Of a DNA stretch of 20,205 nt, positions 7,328 through 15,147 are shown piece by piece (within the stretch, counting starts at the first letter, position 1; each line of letters opens with the position of its first letter). Source of the stretch: an uncultured Granulosicoccaceae bacterium. Lineage in GTDB: Bacteria; Pseudomonadota; Gammaproteobacteria; Granulosicoccales; Granulosicoccaceae. The DNA lies in the NCBI GenBank assembly GCA_937951695.1, contig CALFBL010000354.1, positions 1-20,205 of the forward strand. Direction: 5' to 3'. A program made the translations under genes and the position numbers. Under the pieces are notes generated by a model. The model was given only the letters and a program-made list of their open reading frames with translations, was not told where the DNA came from and did no database searches.

Positions 7328-9502
7328 ATGGATGTCTCAGACCTCATAAACCCCCTCAACGAGTCTCAACGCGAGGCCGTTACTGCCGGGCTCAATCCGG
7401 TCCTGGTTCAAGCTGGTGCGGGAAGCGGAAAAACCCGCGTCCTCACCCACCGCATTGCCTGGTTGAACCGGGTAGAAAATGTCTCTCCCGTTGCCATATT
7501 GGCGGTTACTTTCACGAATAAGGCCGCCCGTGAAATGCGCCAGCGTGTGGAAGAAATTTTGGGTCAGTCGTTGGGCGGGATGTGGATCGGTACCTTCCAC
7601 GGCATCGCTCATCGCTTCTTGCGCAGCCACTGGCTAGAGGCCAAACTGCCGCAAGCGTTTCAGATTCTCGACAGCGACGATCAGCTGCGTCTGGTGAAGC
7701 GAACCATCCGTGGGCTGGAAATGGATGAAACCCAATACCCTCCGCGTCAGGTTCAGTGGTTTATAAACGGGCACAAAGACGAGGGTCGTCGTCCTGAACA
7801 CATCGACGATCAGGGGGACATGATCACCCAGCATTATGTACGTGCTTATGCCGCTTATCAGGCTGCCTGTGAACGCGCAGGCGCGATCGACTTTGCCGAG
7901 CTGTTGTTACGAGCGCTGGAGACCCTGCGTGATAACCCCGAGTTATTACTGCATTACCGGAAACGTTTGCGTTTTTTACTCATCGACGAGTTCCAGGACA
8001 CCAACGCCATTCAGTACGCATGGATACGATTATTGGCAGGGGACACAGGAACGGTGTTCGCGGTAGGTGATGATGATCAGTCCATCTACGCTTGGCGAGG
8101 GGCGCGCATAGAAAATATCCTGAACTTCAACAAAGACTTTGCCGATGCCCAGCTAATCCGTCTAGAGCAAAACTATCGCTCCACCGGCAACATCCTGACC
8201 GCTGCCAATGCGCTGATAGAGAAGAATGAAGGTCGCTTGGGGAAAAACCTCTGGACGGCCGATTCGGATGGAGAGCTGATTACTCTGTACAACGCTTACA
8301 ACGAAACCGATGAAGCCCGGTTTATCGGTGAGACCATCATCGACTACACCGCCGCCGGCGGAGACCGGCGCGATTGCGCTGTGCTGTACCGGTCTAACGC
8401 TCAGTCTCGAGCCATCGAGGAATACTTGATGGCCTCGGGCATCAACTATCGGGTTTACGGGGGTCTTCGATTTTTCGAACGCGCTGAGATAAAAGATGCT
8501 CTGGCTTACCTGCGTTTGGTGACTCACACCAACGATGATGTGTCGTTTGAACGCATTGTTAATCAACCACCCAGAGGCATTGGCGATAAAACGGTATCAC
8601 TGATTCGTAACGAGGCTCGTGGCCAGAATATCACCATGTGGCAAGCGGCCACTGAGTTGGTGTCGGCATCGGGCCTGAGTGGTCGGGCCAATTCAGCGGT
8701 GAGTAAATTTTTAAAACTCATCATTCAACTGCAGGCTGATTTGGCAGAACATAGCTTGCCGCAAATGGTAGATGTGCTGGTTGAGGTCAGTGGGTTAATT
8801 GATCACTTTAAAAAAGATAAAAGTGAGCGCGGCGAAGCGCGCATTGAAAATCTGCAAGAACTGAGCTCTGCTTCGCGGGCCTTCATGTTTGCTAATGAGG
8901 AAGATCCAGACATCGACTTGGTGGATAACTTTATCGCCCACGCGGCGTTGGAAGCTGGTGAAGGTCAGGCAAACGGTGACGATAACGCGGTGCAACTGAT
9001 GTCGTTGCACTCTGCCAAAGGACTGGAATTTCCAGTGGTGTTCATGGCGGGTATGGAACAAGGATTGTTTCCCCATCAACGCAGTATGGAAGACCCGGAA
9101 AAGCTCGAGGAAGAGCGCCGGTTGTGTTACGTCGGTATAACGCGGGCTGAAAAGAAGCTGTATCTGTTGATGGCAGAGCAGCGCCGGATGCACGGCCGCG
9201 ACCAATACAATCCGCCATCAAAATTCATTACGGAATTACCGGCAAATTTACTGGAAGAGATTCGCCCCAGAATGAACGTCAGTGTTCCAGTTTATGAATC
9301 TACCCGATTTCAACCAATGGAGTCGGAAAGTCAATACGGTGGAATTAAGATCGGGCAGATGGTGGAGCACGGTAAGTATGGCGCGGGAATGGTGCTCAGT
9401 TTTGAAGGGGGAGGTAAGAACGCGCGAGTGCACGTAAATTTTGAAGATGTTGGCAGTAAGTGCCTGATAATGGCTTACGCCAACTTGACTCCGATGGGGT
9501 AA
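7328..9502 (+). CDS. uvrD: DNA helicase II UvrD
   Basis: UvrD is the superfamily 1A 3'-5' DNA helicase that removes the incised strand in nucleotide-excision repair and unwinds DNA in mismatch repair. The 724-residue product is almost the length of E. coli UvrD. Motifs from the chosen start: Walker A AGAGSGKT at 29-36, motif Ia AVTFTNKAAREM at 59-70, motif II DEFQDT at 220-225, motif III GDDDQSIYAWRGA at 247-259, motif IV LEQNYRST, motif V HSAKGLEFPVVF and motif VI YVGITRA. The C-terminal end (GGIKIGQMVEHGKYGAG, NFEDVGSKCLI) is the Tudor-like domain that binds RNA polymerase and UvrB in relatives. An upstream GTG at 7265 stays in frame, but only the ATG at 7328 (MDVSDLINPLNESQREAV) matches the family N-terminus. 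Confidence 0.98.
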   Translation: MDVSDLINPLNESQREAVTAGLNPVLVQAGAGSGKTRVLTHRIAWLNRVENVSPVAILAVTFTNKAAREMRQRVEEILGQSLGGMWIGTFHGIAHRFLRSHWLEAKLPQAFQILDSDDQLRLVKRTIRGLEMDETQYPPRQVQWFINGHKDEGRRPEHIDDQGDMITQHYVRAYAAYQAACERAGAIDFAELLLRALETLRDNPELLLHYRKRLRFLLIDEFQDTNAIQYAWIRLLAGDTGTVFAVGDDDQSIYAWRGARIENILNFNKDFADAQLIRLEQNYRSTGNILTAANALIEKNEGRLGKNLWTADSDGELITLYNAYNETDEARFIGETIIDYTAAGGDRRDCAVLYRSNAQSRAIEEYLMASGINYRVYGGLRFFERAEIKDALAYLRLVTHTNDDVSFERIVNQPPRGIGDKTVSLIRNEARGQNITMWQAATELVSASGLSGRANSAVSKFLKLIIQLQADLAEHSLPQMVDVLVEVSGLIDHFKKDKSERGEARIENLQELSSASRAFMFANEEDPDIDLVDNFIAHAALEAGEGQANGDDNAVQLMSLHSAKGLEFPVVFMAGMEQGLFPHQRSMEDPEKLEEERRLCYVGITRAEKKLYLLMAEQRRMHGRDQYNPPSKFITELPANLLEEIRPRMNVSVPVYESTRFQPMESESQYGGIKIGQMVEHGKYGAGMVLSFEGGGKNARVHVNFEDVGSKCLIMAYANLTPMG

Positions 9503-9553
9503 TCGCATGACTCTATGATTAACCCATCAGCGCCGGGTTGGGGTAAGCGGTCA

Positions 9554-9580
9554 CTGCTGCACATTGTTCATGTGCAGTAG
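9554..9580. terminator. Hairpin between convergent uvrD and the OmpA-like gene
   Basis: CTGCTGCACAT (9554-9564) pairs with ATGTGCAGTAG (9570-9580) across a five-base loop: an 11-bp stem with one wobble. It lies between two convergent stops, five bases beyond the stop of the OmpA-like gene. No T-run follows on either strand, so it may be a weak or factor-assisted bidirectional terminator or an mRNA 3'-end structure. Confidence 0.5.
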
Positions 9581-9585
9581 ATCAA

Positions 9586-10665
9586 TCAGTTCTCGATCAA
9601 CAGCTCTACACGACGATTCTTGGCACGACCTTCACGCGTGTCGTTGCTGTCGATTGGAGAGGTCTCGCCGTAGGCAATCGGGTCCAAACGTTTGGCGTCC
9701 ACACCACGTTGGTTGAAGAAACTGACAACCGAATCTGCGCGACGCTGTGACAAGGCTTCGTTATAAGCTTCCGAGCCAATGCTGTCGGCGTGAGCCGATA
9801 CCGTGATTTTAAAGTCATCGCATCGTGTCAGTCGAGTGGCTACCCCTGCCAGTATGGCTGACGAGCGTTCCGATAATTTAGCTGAGTCGGTTTGGAATGT
9901 CAGGCCATCGATACTGCCGCTCAGCGCTTCACAATGATCAGGCTCTGGCAAAGCTGCTTGAATAACGGGCTCAGGCTTTTTAACTACAGGCACTGGTGCT
10001 TTTACCACCGGGATCGGGTCGCGCTGCTGGCCACGGCCGAAGCGGTAGATCAAGCCCAATTGACCCAATAAAATGTCTTTCTCATAGGAAATCGCTTCAG
10101 CGCGAATTCCAAAGCCGGAACGTGTCATGTATTCAGCGCCGCCGCCAAACAAGAAGTGAAAGCCGTTGACTTGTTCAAACGGTACGCCGTTTGTATCGTT
10201 ATCGAGGTATCCACCGCCGATACGTCCGAATGCGGTTAAGCCGCGGCGTTTCCAGTTGTGGCGATTTTTGCCCAGATAAAATAGTGCACTGGCGGAATAT
10301 TCTTTATAGTCAATTGAGCCCCCCGGGGAGAAACCTGCGCTACCTAAGTTGGCCGCCTGGAAATCCAACGACAGTTGTCGTGACAAGTCTATACCGGCAT
10401 TCAACAGGCCAGCATTGTGCACACGATCGTTCACGTCGAACTGACTCGAACGGGTGGCATCGGGAGTCAGTCGACTCAGACCCAAGCCTGCGCCAATGTA
10501 GATGTGATCAGCAATCTCTTTTGGCTGTCCGTAATCGGCTGGGCTTTTATTAGGCAGGCTATTGCAGCCGCTCAGGATTACCGCTGTGAGGGAAAGCACT
10601 GCAATGTGTCTGGCAGCGCCAGAACGATGGCCTTTTGCCGGTGGCAGCTTTAATAACCGTGTCAT
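9586..10665 (-). CDS. OmpA-family outer-membrane lipoprotein (beta-barrel plus peptidoglycan-binding domain)
   Basis: The 359-residue product starts with a basic stretch and a hydrophobic segment ending in the lipobox LSGC, which makes Cys34 the likely lipidated residue. Residues about 50-210 are alternating hydrophobic strands rich in Gly and aromatic residues, ending in GLIYRFG, as in an eight-stranded OmpA-type barrel. A linker with Pro-Val-Lys repeats (about 216-242) leads to the OmpA C-terminal domain (about 250-359), with FQTDSAKL, VSAHADSIG, YNEALSQRRADSV and the EGRAKNRRVEL motif that contacts diaminopimelate in peptidoglycan. Cys245 and Cys282 could form a disulfide. Likely role: tethering the outer membrane to the cell wall. 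A lipobox plus a barrel is unusual for classical OmpA but known in related proteins; the barrel assignment is by pattern. Confidence 0.88.
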   Translation of the reverse strand: MTRLLKLPPAKGHRSGAARHIAVLSLTAVILSGCNSLPNKSPADYGQPKEIADHIYIGAGLGLSRLTPDATRSSQFDVNDRVHNAGLLNAGIDLSRQLSLDFQAANLGSAGFSPGGSIDYKEYSASALFYLGKNRHNWKRRGLTAFGRIGGGYLDNDTNGVPFEQVNGFHFLFGGGAEYMTRSGFGIRAEAISYEKDILLGQLGLIYRFGRGQQRDPIPVVKAPVPVVKKPEPVIQAALPEPDHCEALSGSIDGLTFQTDSAKLSERSSAILAGVATRLTRCDDFKITVSAHADSIGSEAYNEALSQRRADSVVSFFNQRGVDAKRLDPIAYGETSPIDSNDTREGRAKNRRVELLIEN

Positions 10666-11024
10666 AAGAATCTTACCTGTTAGGAGTTTTGATGTTTCAA
10701 AGCCTTTATTACTTGGCTTCGAACGAATGTCCTGTCCGTGTTCCTTCAGCGTTGAATAGGTTCAACATACTTGCGATAGACGGCATAGCAATGCGCTGTC
10801 GCCCCATGCTCAAAAGATCATTCACATTCGAAGCCATCAATTACAGCTACACCCAAAATCATCCTGAATATTGGCTCTTCCATGCCGATTTCAGGTCGAC
10901 AGGTACGCTATCCCTAGCTGTAATTTCAGACGCTCGTTCGATAGTTAGGTAGTCGGCGGTTTCAGCCATCCCTTGAGTTTTTGTGACGGTCAACCCTTTC
11001 TGGTCTGTTTGCGTAGTAATAGGC
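10666..11024. other. Divergent intergenic region between the OmpA-like gene and the photolyase module
   Basis: This stretch of 359 bases separates the starts of two divergent genes and should hold both promoters. I see one clear structure, the leader hairpin at 10696-10723, and no convincing -35/-10 pair on either strand. Short open frames here have no recognisable content, although the minus-strand frame around 10859-10973 has protein-like composition and might be a relic. Confidence 0.6.
10696..10723 (-). promoter_or_regulatory. Stem-loop in the putative mRNA leader of the OmpA-like gene
   Basis: TTCAAAGCC (10696-10704) and GGCTTCGAA (10715-10723) form a 9-bp stem with a 10-base loop. In minus-strand RNA the single mismatch becomes a G-U wobble, so the helix is intact only in the sense of the OmpA-like transcript. 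It ends 30 bases before the start codon. It may stabilise the mRNA or affect its translation. Confidence 0.4.
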
Positions 11025-12146
11025 ATGACTAAACCCAACACGCAACTCTCGTTGAAACCCTCGCCAGAGGCGCGATACAGCACCATCGAGGAGGTTTTAT
11101 CGCGCATTGACAAGATCGATCCGAAGCGCTACGACCAAACCCGGAATTATCTGGATGGGGCAGTAACGTGGCTAAGCCCGTACATCACCCATGGTGTGAT
11201 AAACACCCAAACCGTAGCCTCGCGAGTTCTGTCCAAGCACCCTGAGAAGGCTTGCTATCGGCTTTTATTTGAATTGGCCTGGCGAGAATTCTTCCACCGG
11301 ATGTGGCAAGAACGTAAAGAAGAAATTTTTTGTGATCTGTATAACAAACAAGAGCATGTTGAGACGGACAGTGTTCCGCAAGCCATTGTCGAGGCTTCCA
11401 CGGGCATCCACGTGTTGGATGAGGGTTTGCGCGAGGTGCAACAATCTGGGTGGATGCATAACCGACTGCGCATGTGGGTCGCTGGCATTGTCTGCAACAT
11501 CGCGCACACGGCTTGGCAAAATCCCGCCCGGTGGTTGTATTATCACCTGTTGGACGGCGATCTGGCCAGCAACACCCTCAGTTGGCAGTGGATTGCTGGA
11601 ACCTCTAGTAACAAACAATACATTGCCAACCAGGTCAATCTGAATATATACAGCCGCTCAAACCAGCACGATACTTGGCTGGACGTCGACTATGACACCT
11701 TGGCTAGAATGGCCACTCCGGAGGTGTTGAAACTACGAGTGACCTCGATTGACTTTGACCAGGAAGTTCCGGGTGAGCCGGTACCAGGGCAGTTTGCCGG
11801 GAAAATCGCGTTGCGATCTTTATGGAATTTAAACCCCGATTGGATGGCGCGTGATCCTGATGTGACCCACATATTATTTATCGAGCAGCAGCAGATTGAG
11901 CAATGGCCGATGGCATCGCACCGCTGGGCCTTCATTCTGCACTGGGTGGATCAGCTGGGAATCGATGTGTGGTCAGGATCGGTTGAGGATCTTGCCCGGT
12001 TGGAGGCGGGCGGCGCACAGTTCGTTCGCGAAGAGTATCCAGCGTGCGCACATTGGCCCGGAGCGGTGACCGAGCGCTCATTCCATTTTGGTGTGCCTGA
12101 AAATGATTACCGCAGCTTTTCGCAGTTCTGGAAGCAAGTCAAGTGA
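11025..12146 (+). CDS. Photolyase-like FAD-binding protein lacking the N-terminal antenna domain
   Basis: The 373-residue product begins directly in the photolyase/cryptochrome FAD-binding domain and has no N-terminal alpha/beta antenna domain. Visible parts: RNYLDGAVTWLSPYITHG (40-57), ELAWREFF (83-90), STGIHVLDEGLREV (125-138), the active-site segment GWMHNRLRM (142-150), DGDLAS (177-182) and WQW (187-189). The Asn, Arg and Asp positions that contact FAD in class I photolyases and the proximal Trp of the electron-transfer chain are kept. After about residue 260 follows an alpha/beta segment (SLWNLNP, THILFIE, HRWAFILHW, IDVWSG) that resembles an antenna domain placed at the wrong end. The ATG at 11025 was preferred to an in-frame GTG at 10983, which adds 14 unconserved residues. 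First gene of a coupled trio; its stop overlaps the next start (GTGA). Substrate unknown; FAD binding is likely. Confidence 0.87.
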   Translation: MTKPNTQLSLKPSPEARYSTIEEVLSRIDKIDPKRYDQTRNYLDGAVTWLSPYITHGVINTQTVASRVLSKHPEKACYRLLFELAWREFFHRMWQERKEEIFCDLYNKQEHVETDSVPQAIVEASTGIHVLDEGLREVQQSGWMHNRLRMWVAGIVCNIAHTAWQNPARWLYYHLLDGDLASNTLSWQWIAGTSSNKQYIANQVNLNIYSRSNQHDTWLDVDYDTLARMATPEVLKLRVTSIDFDQEVPGEPVPGQFAGKIALRSLWNLNPDWMARDPDVTHILFIEQQQIEQWPMASHRWAFILHWVDQLGIDVWSGSVEDLARLEAGGAQFVREEYPACAHWPGAVTERSFHFGVPENDYRSFSQFWKQVK

Positions 12147-12322
12147 CCCGGCGCTGTTACTCTGAACGCGGTAAGAAAAGTAGCCGGGATGTGCGTCATC
12201 AAGTCAAGACTTGTCCGGTCTGTCAGCGCCCGTTTCACAATCGACGCAAGTGGCAGGAACGTGGGCTGTGGGAATCGATTGTGTACTGCTCAGAGCGGTG
12301 TCGACGGACGGGCATCTCGTGA
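12143..12322 (+). CDS. DUF2256 small zinc-ribbon-like protein
   Basis: This is a 59-residue gene with a GTG start that simple ATG-based gene finding misses. The product contains KTCPVCQRPF (22-31), RRKWQERG (34-41) and YCSERCRR (48-55). The CxxC (Cys24, Cys27) and CxxxC (Cys49, Cys53) pairs should bind one zinc ion, and the pattern is that of DUF2256. From memory, DUF2256 genes often lie beside photolyase/cryptochrome-like genes; their function is unknown. The start overlaps the preceding stop by four bases (12143-12146) and the stop overlaps the next start by four (12319-12322), so translation of all three is probably coupled. An in-frame GTG at 12191 would give a shorter product with the same motif. 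Confidence 0.88.
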   Translation: MTRRCYSERGKKSSRDVRHQVKTCPVCQRPFHNRRKWQERGLWESIVYCSERCRRTGIS

Positions 12323-13977
12323 GGGAACGTTGGATATGGTGGGCGAAGCGCGATTTGAGGGTGCACGACAACGCAGCACTGAGACACATCGTCGACAGCG
12401 ATTATGAGTGTTTGTCTCTATACGTGCTTGAGCCCTCCATCGGGGGTGCCCCCGAAACGTCAGGATTTCATGCCTTGGCAATCAGGGATGCGCTGACTGA
12501 TCTTAAACAAAACCTTCAACAACGAGGTAGTGATTTAACGATAGTTGTCGGTGAAACCGTTGAGGTGTTGGACACACTCTATCGCGCCATGCCTTTTACC
12601 GGCATCGTCAGTCATGAAGAGACTGGCAGTGACATCACGTATCAGCGTGATAGGGCCGTGGCGCAATGGGCTAAGCAACATGACGTGCAATGGCTTGAGT
12701 TTCCTCAAAACGCGGTGGTCAGACAACTCACCAGCCGAGATGTGCGTCAGCAGATTGTGTGGGAAAGAATTTGGAACACACCGGTTCAACGCGCACCGCG
12801 AAAGATCATTCCGGTAGCCATTAAGTTGGATAAGAAAATCTTCTCTACCGATATACCGAGTAAAGAGAAGTTTGTCGCTTGGTCTAGTGATGCGGTGTCT
12901 GAATTGAATATCAGTGACCAGATTGATGGGTTGCAAGGTCGGCAGCGCGTCAGCGAAACCGTCGCCAGGGCGGATTTGGCCGATTTTTTAAATGAGCGTG
13001 GTGTTCAATATTCTGGTGGAATCTCGTCACCCAACAAAGCGTTCAGTGCGGGAAGCCGGTTGTCAGCACATCTTGCATGGGGCACCTTAAGCCTTCGCAC
13101 CTGTTTCCACGAAACCATGGATCGCATGGGTCATTTGAAAGCGGATAAATCGCGGGAAGCGATTCAGTGGAAGAAAAGTCTGCGCAGCTTTCAGTCCCGA
13201 TTGCATTGGCACGATCACTTTGTTCAGCGATTGGAGTCTGAACCCACGATGGAGTTTACCGCCCTTAATCCGGCCTATAAGTCGGTTCAGTACCTTGAGT
13301 CGGGTGACGAGTTGCAGGCAAGGCTCACGGCTTGGCGTCATGGCCAGACGGGCATACCCTTGATGGATGCCTGTATGCGTTGTTTGATGACAACCGGTTT
13401 TCTGAATTTTCGCATGCGTGCGATGTTGGTGACCACGGCGTGTTTTGGGTTTCAAATTCATTGGCGCGAGTTACTGCACCCGTTGGCTCAAGTGTTTGCA
13501 GACTACGAGCCCGGTATCCACATCTCTCAAATTCAGATGCAAGCGGGGATGGTCGGTATCAACACATTGCGGGTGTACAGCCCGCACAAACAATTACTCG
13601 ACCAGGATCCGGATGCGCTCTTCGTCAAACGTTGGGTGCCGGAGCTGCAAGAATTTAGCGCCGAAGAAATTGCCCGCTACGAAACGCAAAGTCTCGGCGA
13701 CTACGTAGCACCGATCACAAACATAACGGCCAATGCAAAAACCGTAAAAGACCAGCTGTACGCTATTCGACGCAGTGAGCAAGGAATGGAAGCTGCAAAA
13801 ACAACACTGGAGTTGCACGGTTCGCGCTCATCCCCCAACGATCGAACCGCTAGCTCGCGTAGCAAGTGTGCTGGTAAAAGTGCTAAGCCGCGCACCCGGA
13901 ACCGCCCAAAGAAGCGTGGTGACTCAGACGCTGCGCAACCTGATGAACCGGGTCCGCAGTTGAGCTTTGACTGGTAG
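12319..13977 (+). CDS. Divergent cryptochrome/deoxyribodipyrimidine photolyase homologue
   Basis: The 552-residue protein has both photolyase domains. An antenna domain starts at once (WWAKRDLRVHDNAAL, 7-21), and the FAD-binding domain spans about 220-450 (HWHDHFVQRL, GQTGIPLMDACMRCLMTTG, RVYSPHKQLLDQDPDALFVKRWVPEL). I place the start at the GTG at 12319, which overlaps the DUF2256 stop and puts the antenna strand at the N-terminus; the frame is open further upstream but is not photolyase-like there. The FAD pocket is unusual: GWMHNR becomes GFLNFR (360-365), and the region that normally reads DGDxxxNNGGWQW reads DYEPGIHISQIQM (395-407). The proximal electron-transfer Trp is thus replaced by Ile405. 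A basic, low-complexity tail (about 500-552) ends in QLSFDW. DNA repair or light sensing are both possible; class unresolved. Confidence 0.9.
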   Translation: MRERWIWWAKRDLRVHDNAALRHIVDSDYECLSLYVLEPSIGGAPETSGFHALAIRDALTDLKQNLQQRGSDLTIVVGETVEVLDTLYRAMPFTGIVSHEETGSDITYQRDRAVAQWAKQHDVQWLEFPQNAVVRQLTSRDVRQQIVWERIWNTPVQRAPRKIIPVAIKLDKKIFSTDIPSKEKFVAWSSDAVSELNISDQIDGLQGRQRVSETVARADLADFLNERGVQYSGGISSPNKAFSAGSRLSAHLAWGTLSLRTCFHETMDRMGHLKADKSREAIQWKKSLRSFQSRLHWHDHFVQRLESEPTMEFTALNPAYKSVQYLESGDELQARLTAWRHGQTGIPLMDACMRCLMTTGFLNFRMRAMLVTTACFGFQIHWRELLHPLAQVFADYEPGIHISQIQMQAGMVGINTLRVYSPHKQLLDQDPDALFVKRWVPELQEFSAEEIARYETQSLGDYVAPITNITANAKTVKDQLYAIRRSEQGMEAAKTTLELHGSRSSPNDRTASSRSKCAGKSAKPRTRNRPKKRGDSDAAQPDEPGPQLSFDW

Positions 13978-14000
13978 GCTGCCTTCATTGGGGTCGCTTC

Positions 14001-14039
14001 ATCAGGCGTCAGTATCAGGCGTCAGTATCAGGCGTCGGT
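14001..14039. repeat. Three tandem copies of a 13-bp unit
   Basis: ATCAGGCGTCAGT occurs at 14001-14013 and 14014-14026, with a third copy (one changed base) at 14027-14039. The third copy contains the stop and the last three codons of the minus-strand permease gene, so copy number changes would leave that protein unchanged. It lies between convergent genes and probably arose by slippage. Confidence 0.9.
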
Positions 14040-14903
14040 TGAGCCCATCATCAGACCAATCACGATCACCGCTACCCACAGCGCACGCGTTCGCCCAATG
14101 CGCTCTCCCAGCCAAACGCTTGCGACGCAGACAGTCACCGCTGCAAAGGCGGCAAACCCGATGGATGCTCCGATTCGCCCCGGCCCGGCACTACCAACCA
14201 GGAAAACTCCCAGAGCTGCCGTTTCCAGCATGCTCTGCAGAGCAATCAATCCCAATATGGGTCGAGTGGGCCACTGCAGGCCAGCGTGTCTTATGGACAA
14301 AGCCATAACGAACCCAGCGGATGTGATCAGGGCGAATATTCGATTGAGGTACAAAGCGTCCGTTGCCCCCAAAATAGCACTGGCGTCCTGCGCCAGAAAC
14401 ATCCGCACAGACACCGCAAAAGCGGCAGCAAGGCCCAGTAATGCGGTTCTCCGGATCCACGCGGCTTCGTATTGATCATCAATGCCCGGTGTGACTGATT
14501 TTCTGGCCAGCATGGAGACACCGAAAAATACAATGACGACGGCCAACAATTGAAGCGCTGACCAAGGTTCACCGGCTAGGGCGTTCCAGCCAACCAGCAT
14601 TACCGTGAACGTCGATGCCGCCGGCGAGGCAACACTGACGGGCCCGCGACGCAGTGCAAGATACAGAAGATAAAGGACCACGACGTTCAAAGAACCAGAG
14701 GCCGCTGAGGCCGCCCAGGCGCACGGGTGCCAGTCAGGCCAGTTGCCTGTGCCGATGAACCAGACGCTCATGCCAGCCGTGGACATGGCCATGACCAGCA
14801 GCGTCAGTGCGGCAAGGTCTGAATGCTGGGAGGTTTTTCGAGCAATCGCATCGGAAGTGCCCACCAGCAGAGCCGCCAACAGGCCCCAAAGAACAGCAAT
14901 CAT
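14028..14903 (-). CDS. EamA/DMT-superfamily permease
   Basis: This 291-residue integral membrane protein has about ten hydrophobic spans in two similar halves, the pattern of EamA (DMT superfamily) exporters. The first span (VLWGLLAALLVGTSDAIARK) and the sixth (starting near RRTALLGLAAAFAVSVRM) each open one repeat. The segment YLALRRGPVSVASPAAST before the fourth span, and SAGPGRIGASIGFAAFAAVTV followed by WLGERIGRTRALWVAVIVIGLMM near the end, are typical of the family. Substrates of such permeases range over amino acids, nucleotide sugars and metabolites, and nothing here points to one. The gene is convergent with the photolyase module and starts close to a TATACT box (14931-14936, minus strand). 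I see no ribosome site of note. Confidence 0.9.
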   Translation of the reverse strand: MIAVLWGLLAALLVGTSDAIARKTSQHSDLAALTLLVMAMSTAGMSVWFIGTGNWPDWHPCAWAASAASGSLNVVVLYLLYLALRRGPVSVASPAASTFTVMLVGWNALAGEPWSALQLLAVVIVFFGVSMLARKSVTPGIDDQYEAAWIRRTALLGLAAAFAVSVRMFLAQDASAILGATDALYLNRIFALITSAGFVMALSIRHAGLQWPTRPILGLIALQSMLETAALGVFLVGSAGPGRIGASIGFAAFAAVTVCVASVWLGERIGRTRALWVAVIVIGLMMGSTDA

Positions 14904-14930
14904 AGACGTGGCCGACGATCCGGGAGGCGT

Positions 14931-14960
14931 AGTATACGATCGTGCAGCGTTAGCCGCTAA
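14931..14960 (-). promoter_or_regulatory. Possible promoter of the EamA permease gene
   Basis: On the minus strand TATACT (14931-14936) resembles a -10 box and lies 27 bases before the permease start. The best -35 at 18-base spacing is TTAGCG (14955-14960), a weak match, so only the -10 box carries the call. Confidence 0.3.
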
Positions 14961-15147
14961 CGAACTTGATAAAGTCCGAACTGGCAGATCCTATACGGCA
15001 AAGTAGAGTTCGGAGTTCCGTTGCGGCTGTCTACCCATACCTGAACCATTTTCAACAACCTTCATCAAATCCTGATCTTCTTGGATTGCCTTGGGGATCA
15101 TGGGTAGCGTGTGTTTTGACGTTCGGTTGGCTCAGAGTGACAGCATC

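Noticed and set aside
10859..11113. 84-codon minus-strand frame near the start of the photolyase module
   Set aside because: It overlaps the certain photolyase-like start and has no ribosome site. Part of it looks protein-like, but I could not match it to anything.
12211..12318. N-terminal extension of the divergent photolyase by 36 residues
   Set aside because: The extra residues do not resemble a photolyase, and the region is the coding sequence of DUF2256 in another frame.
12189..12407. 72-codon plus-strand frame starting with ATG inside DUF2256
   Set aside because: The overlapping GTG-started frame carries the DUF2256 cysteine motif and perfect junction overlaps; this frame has no motif.
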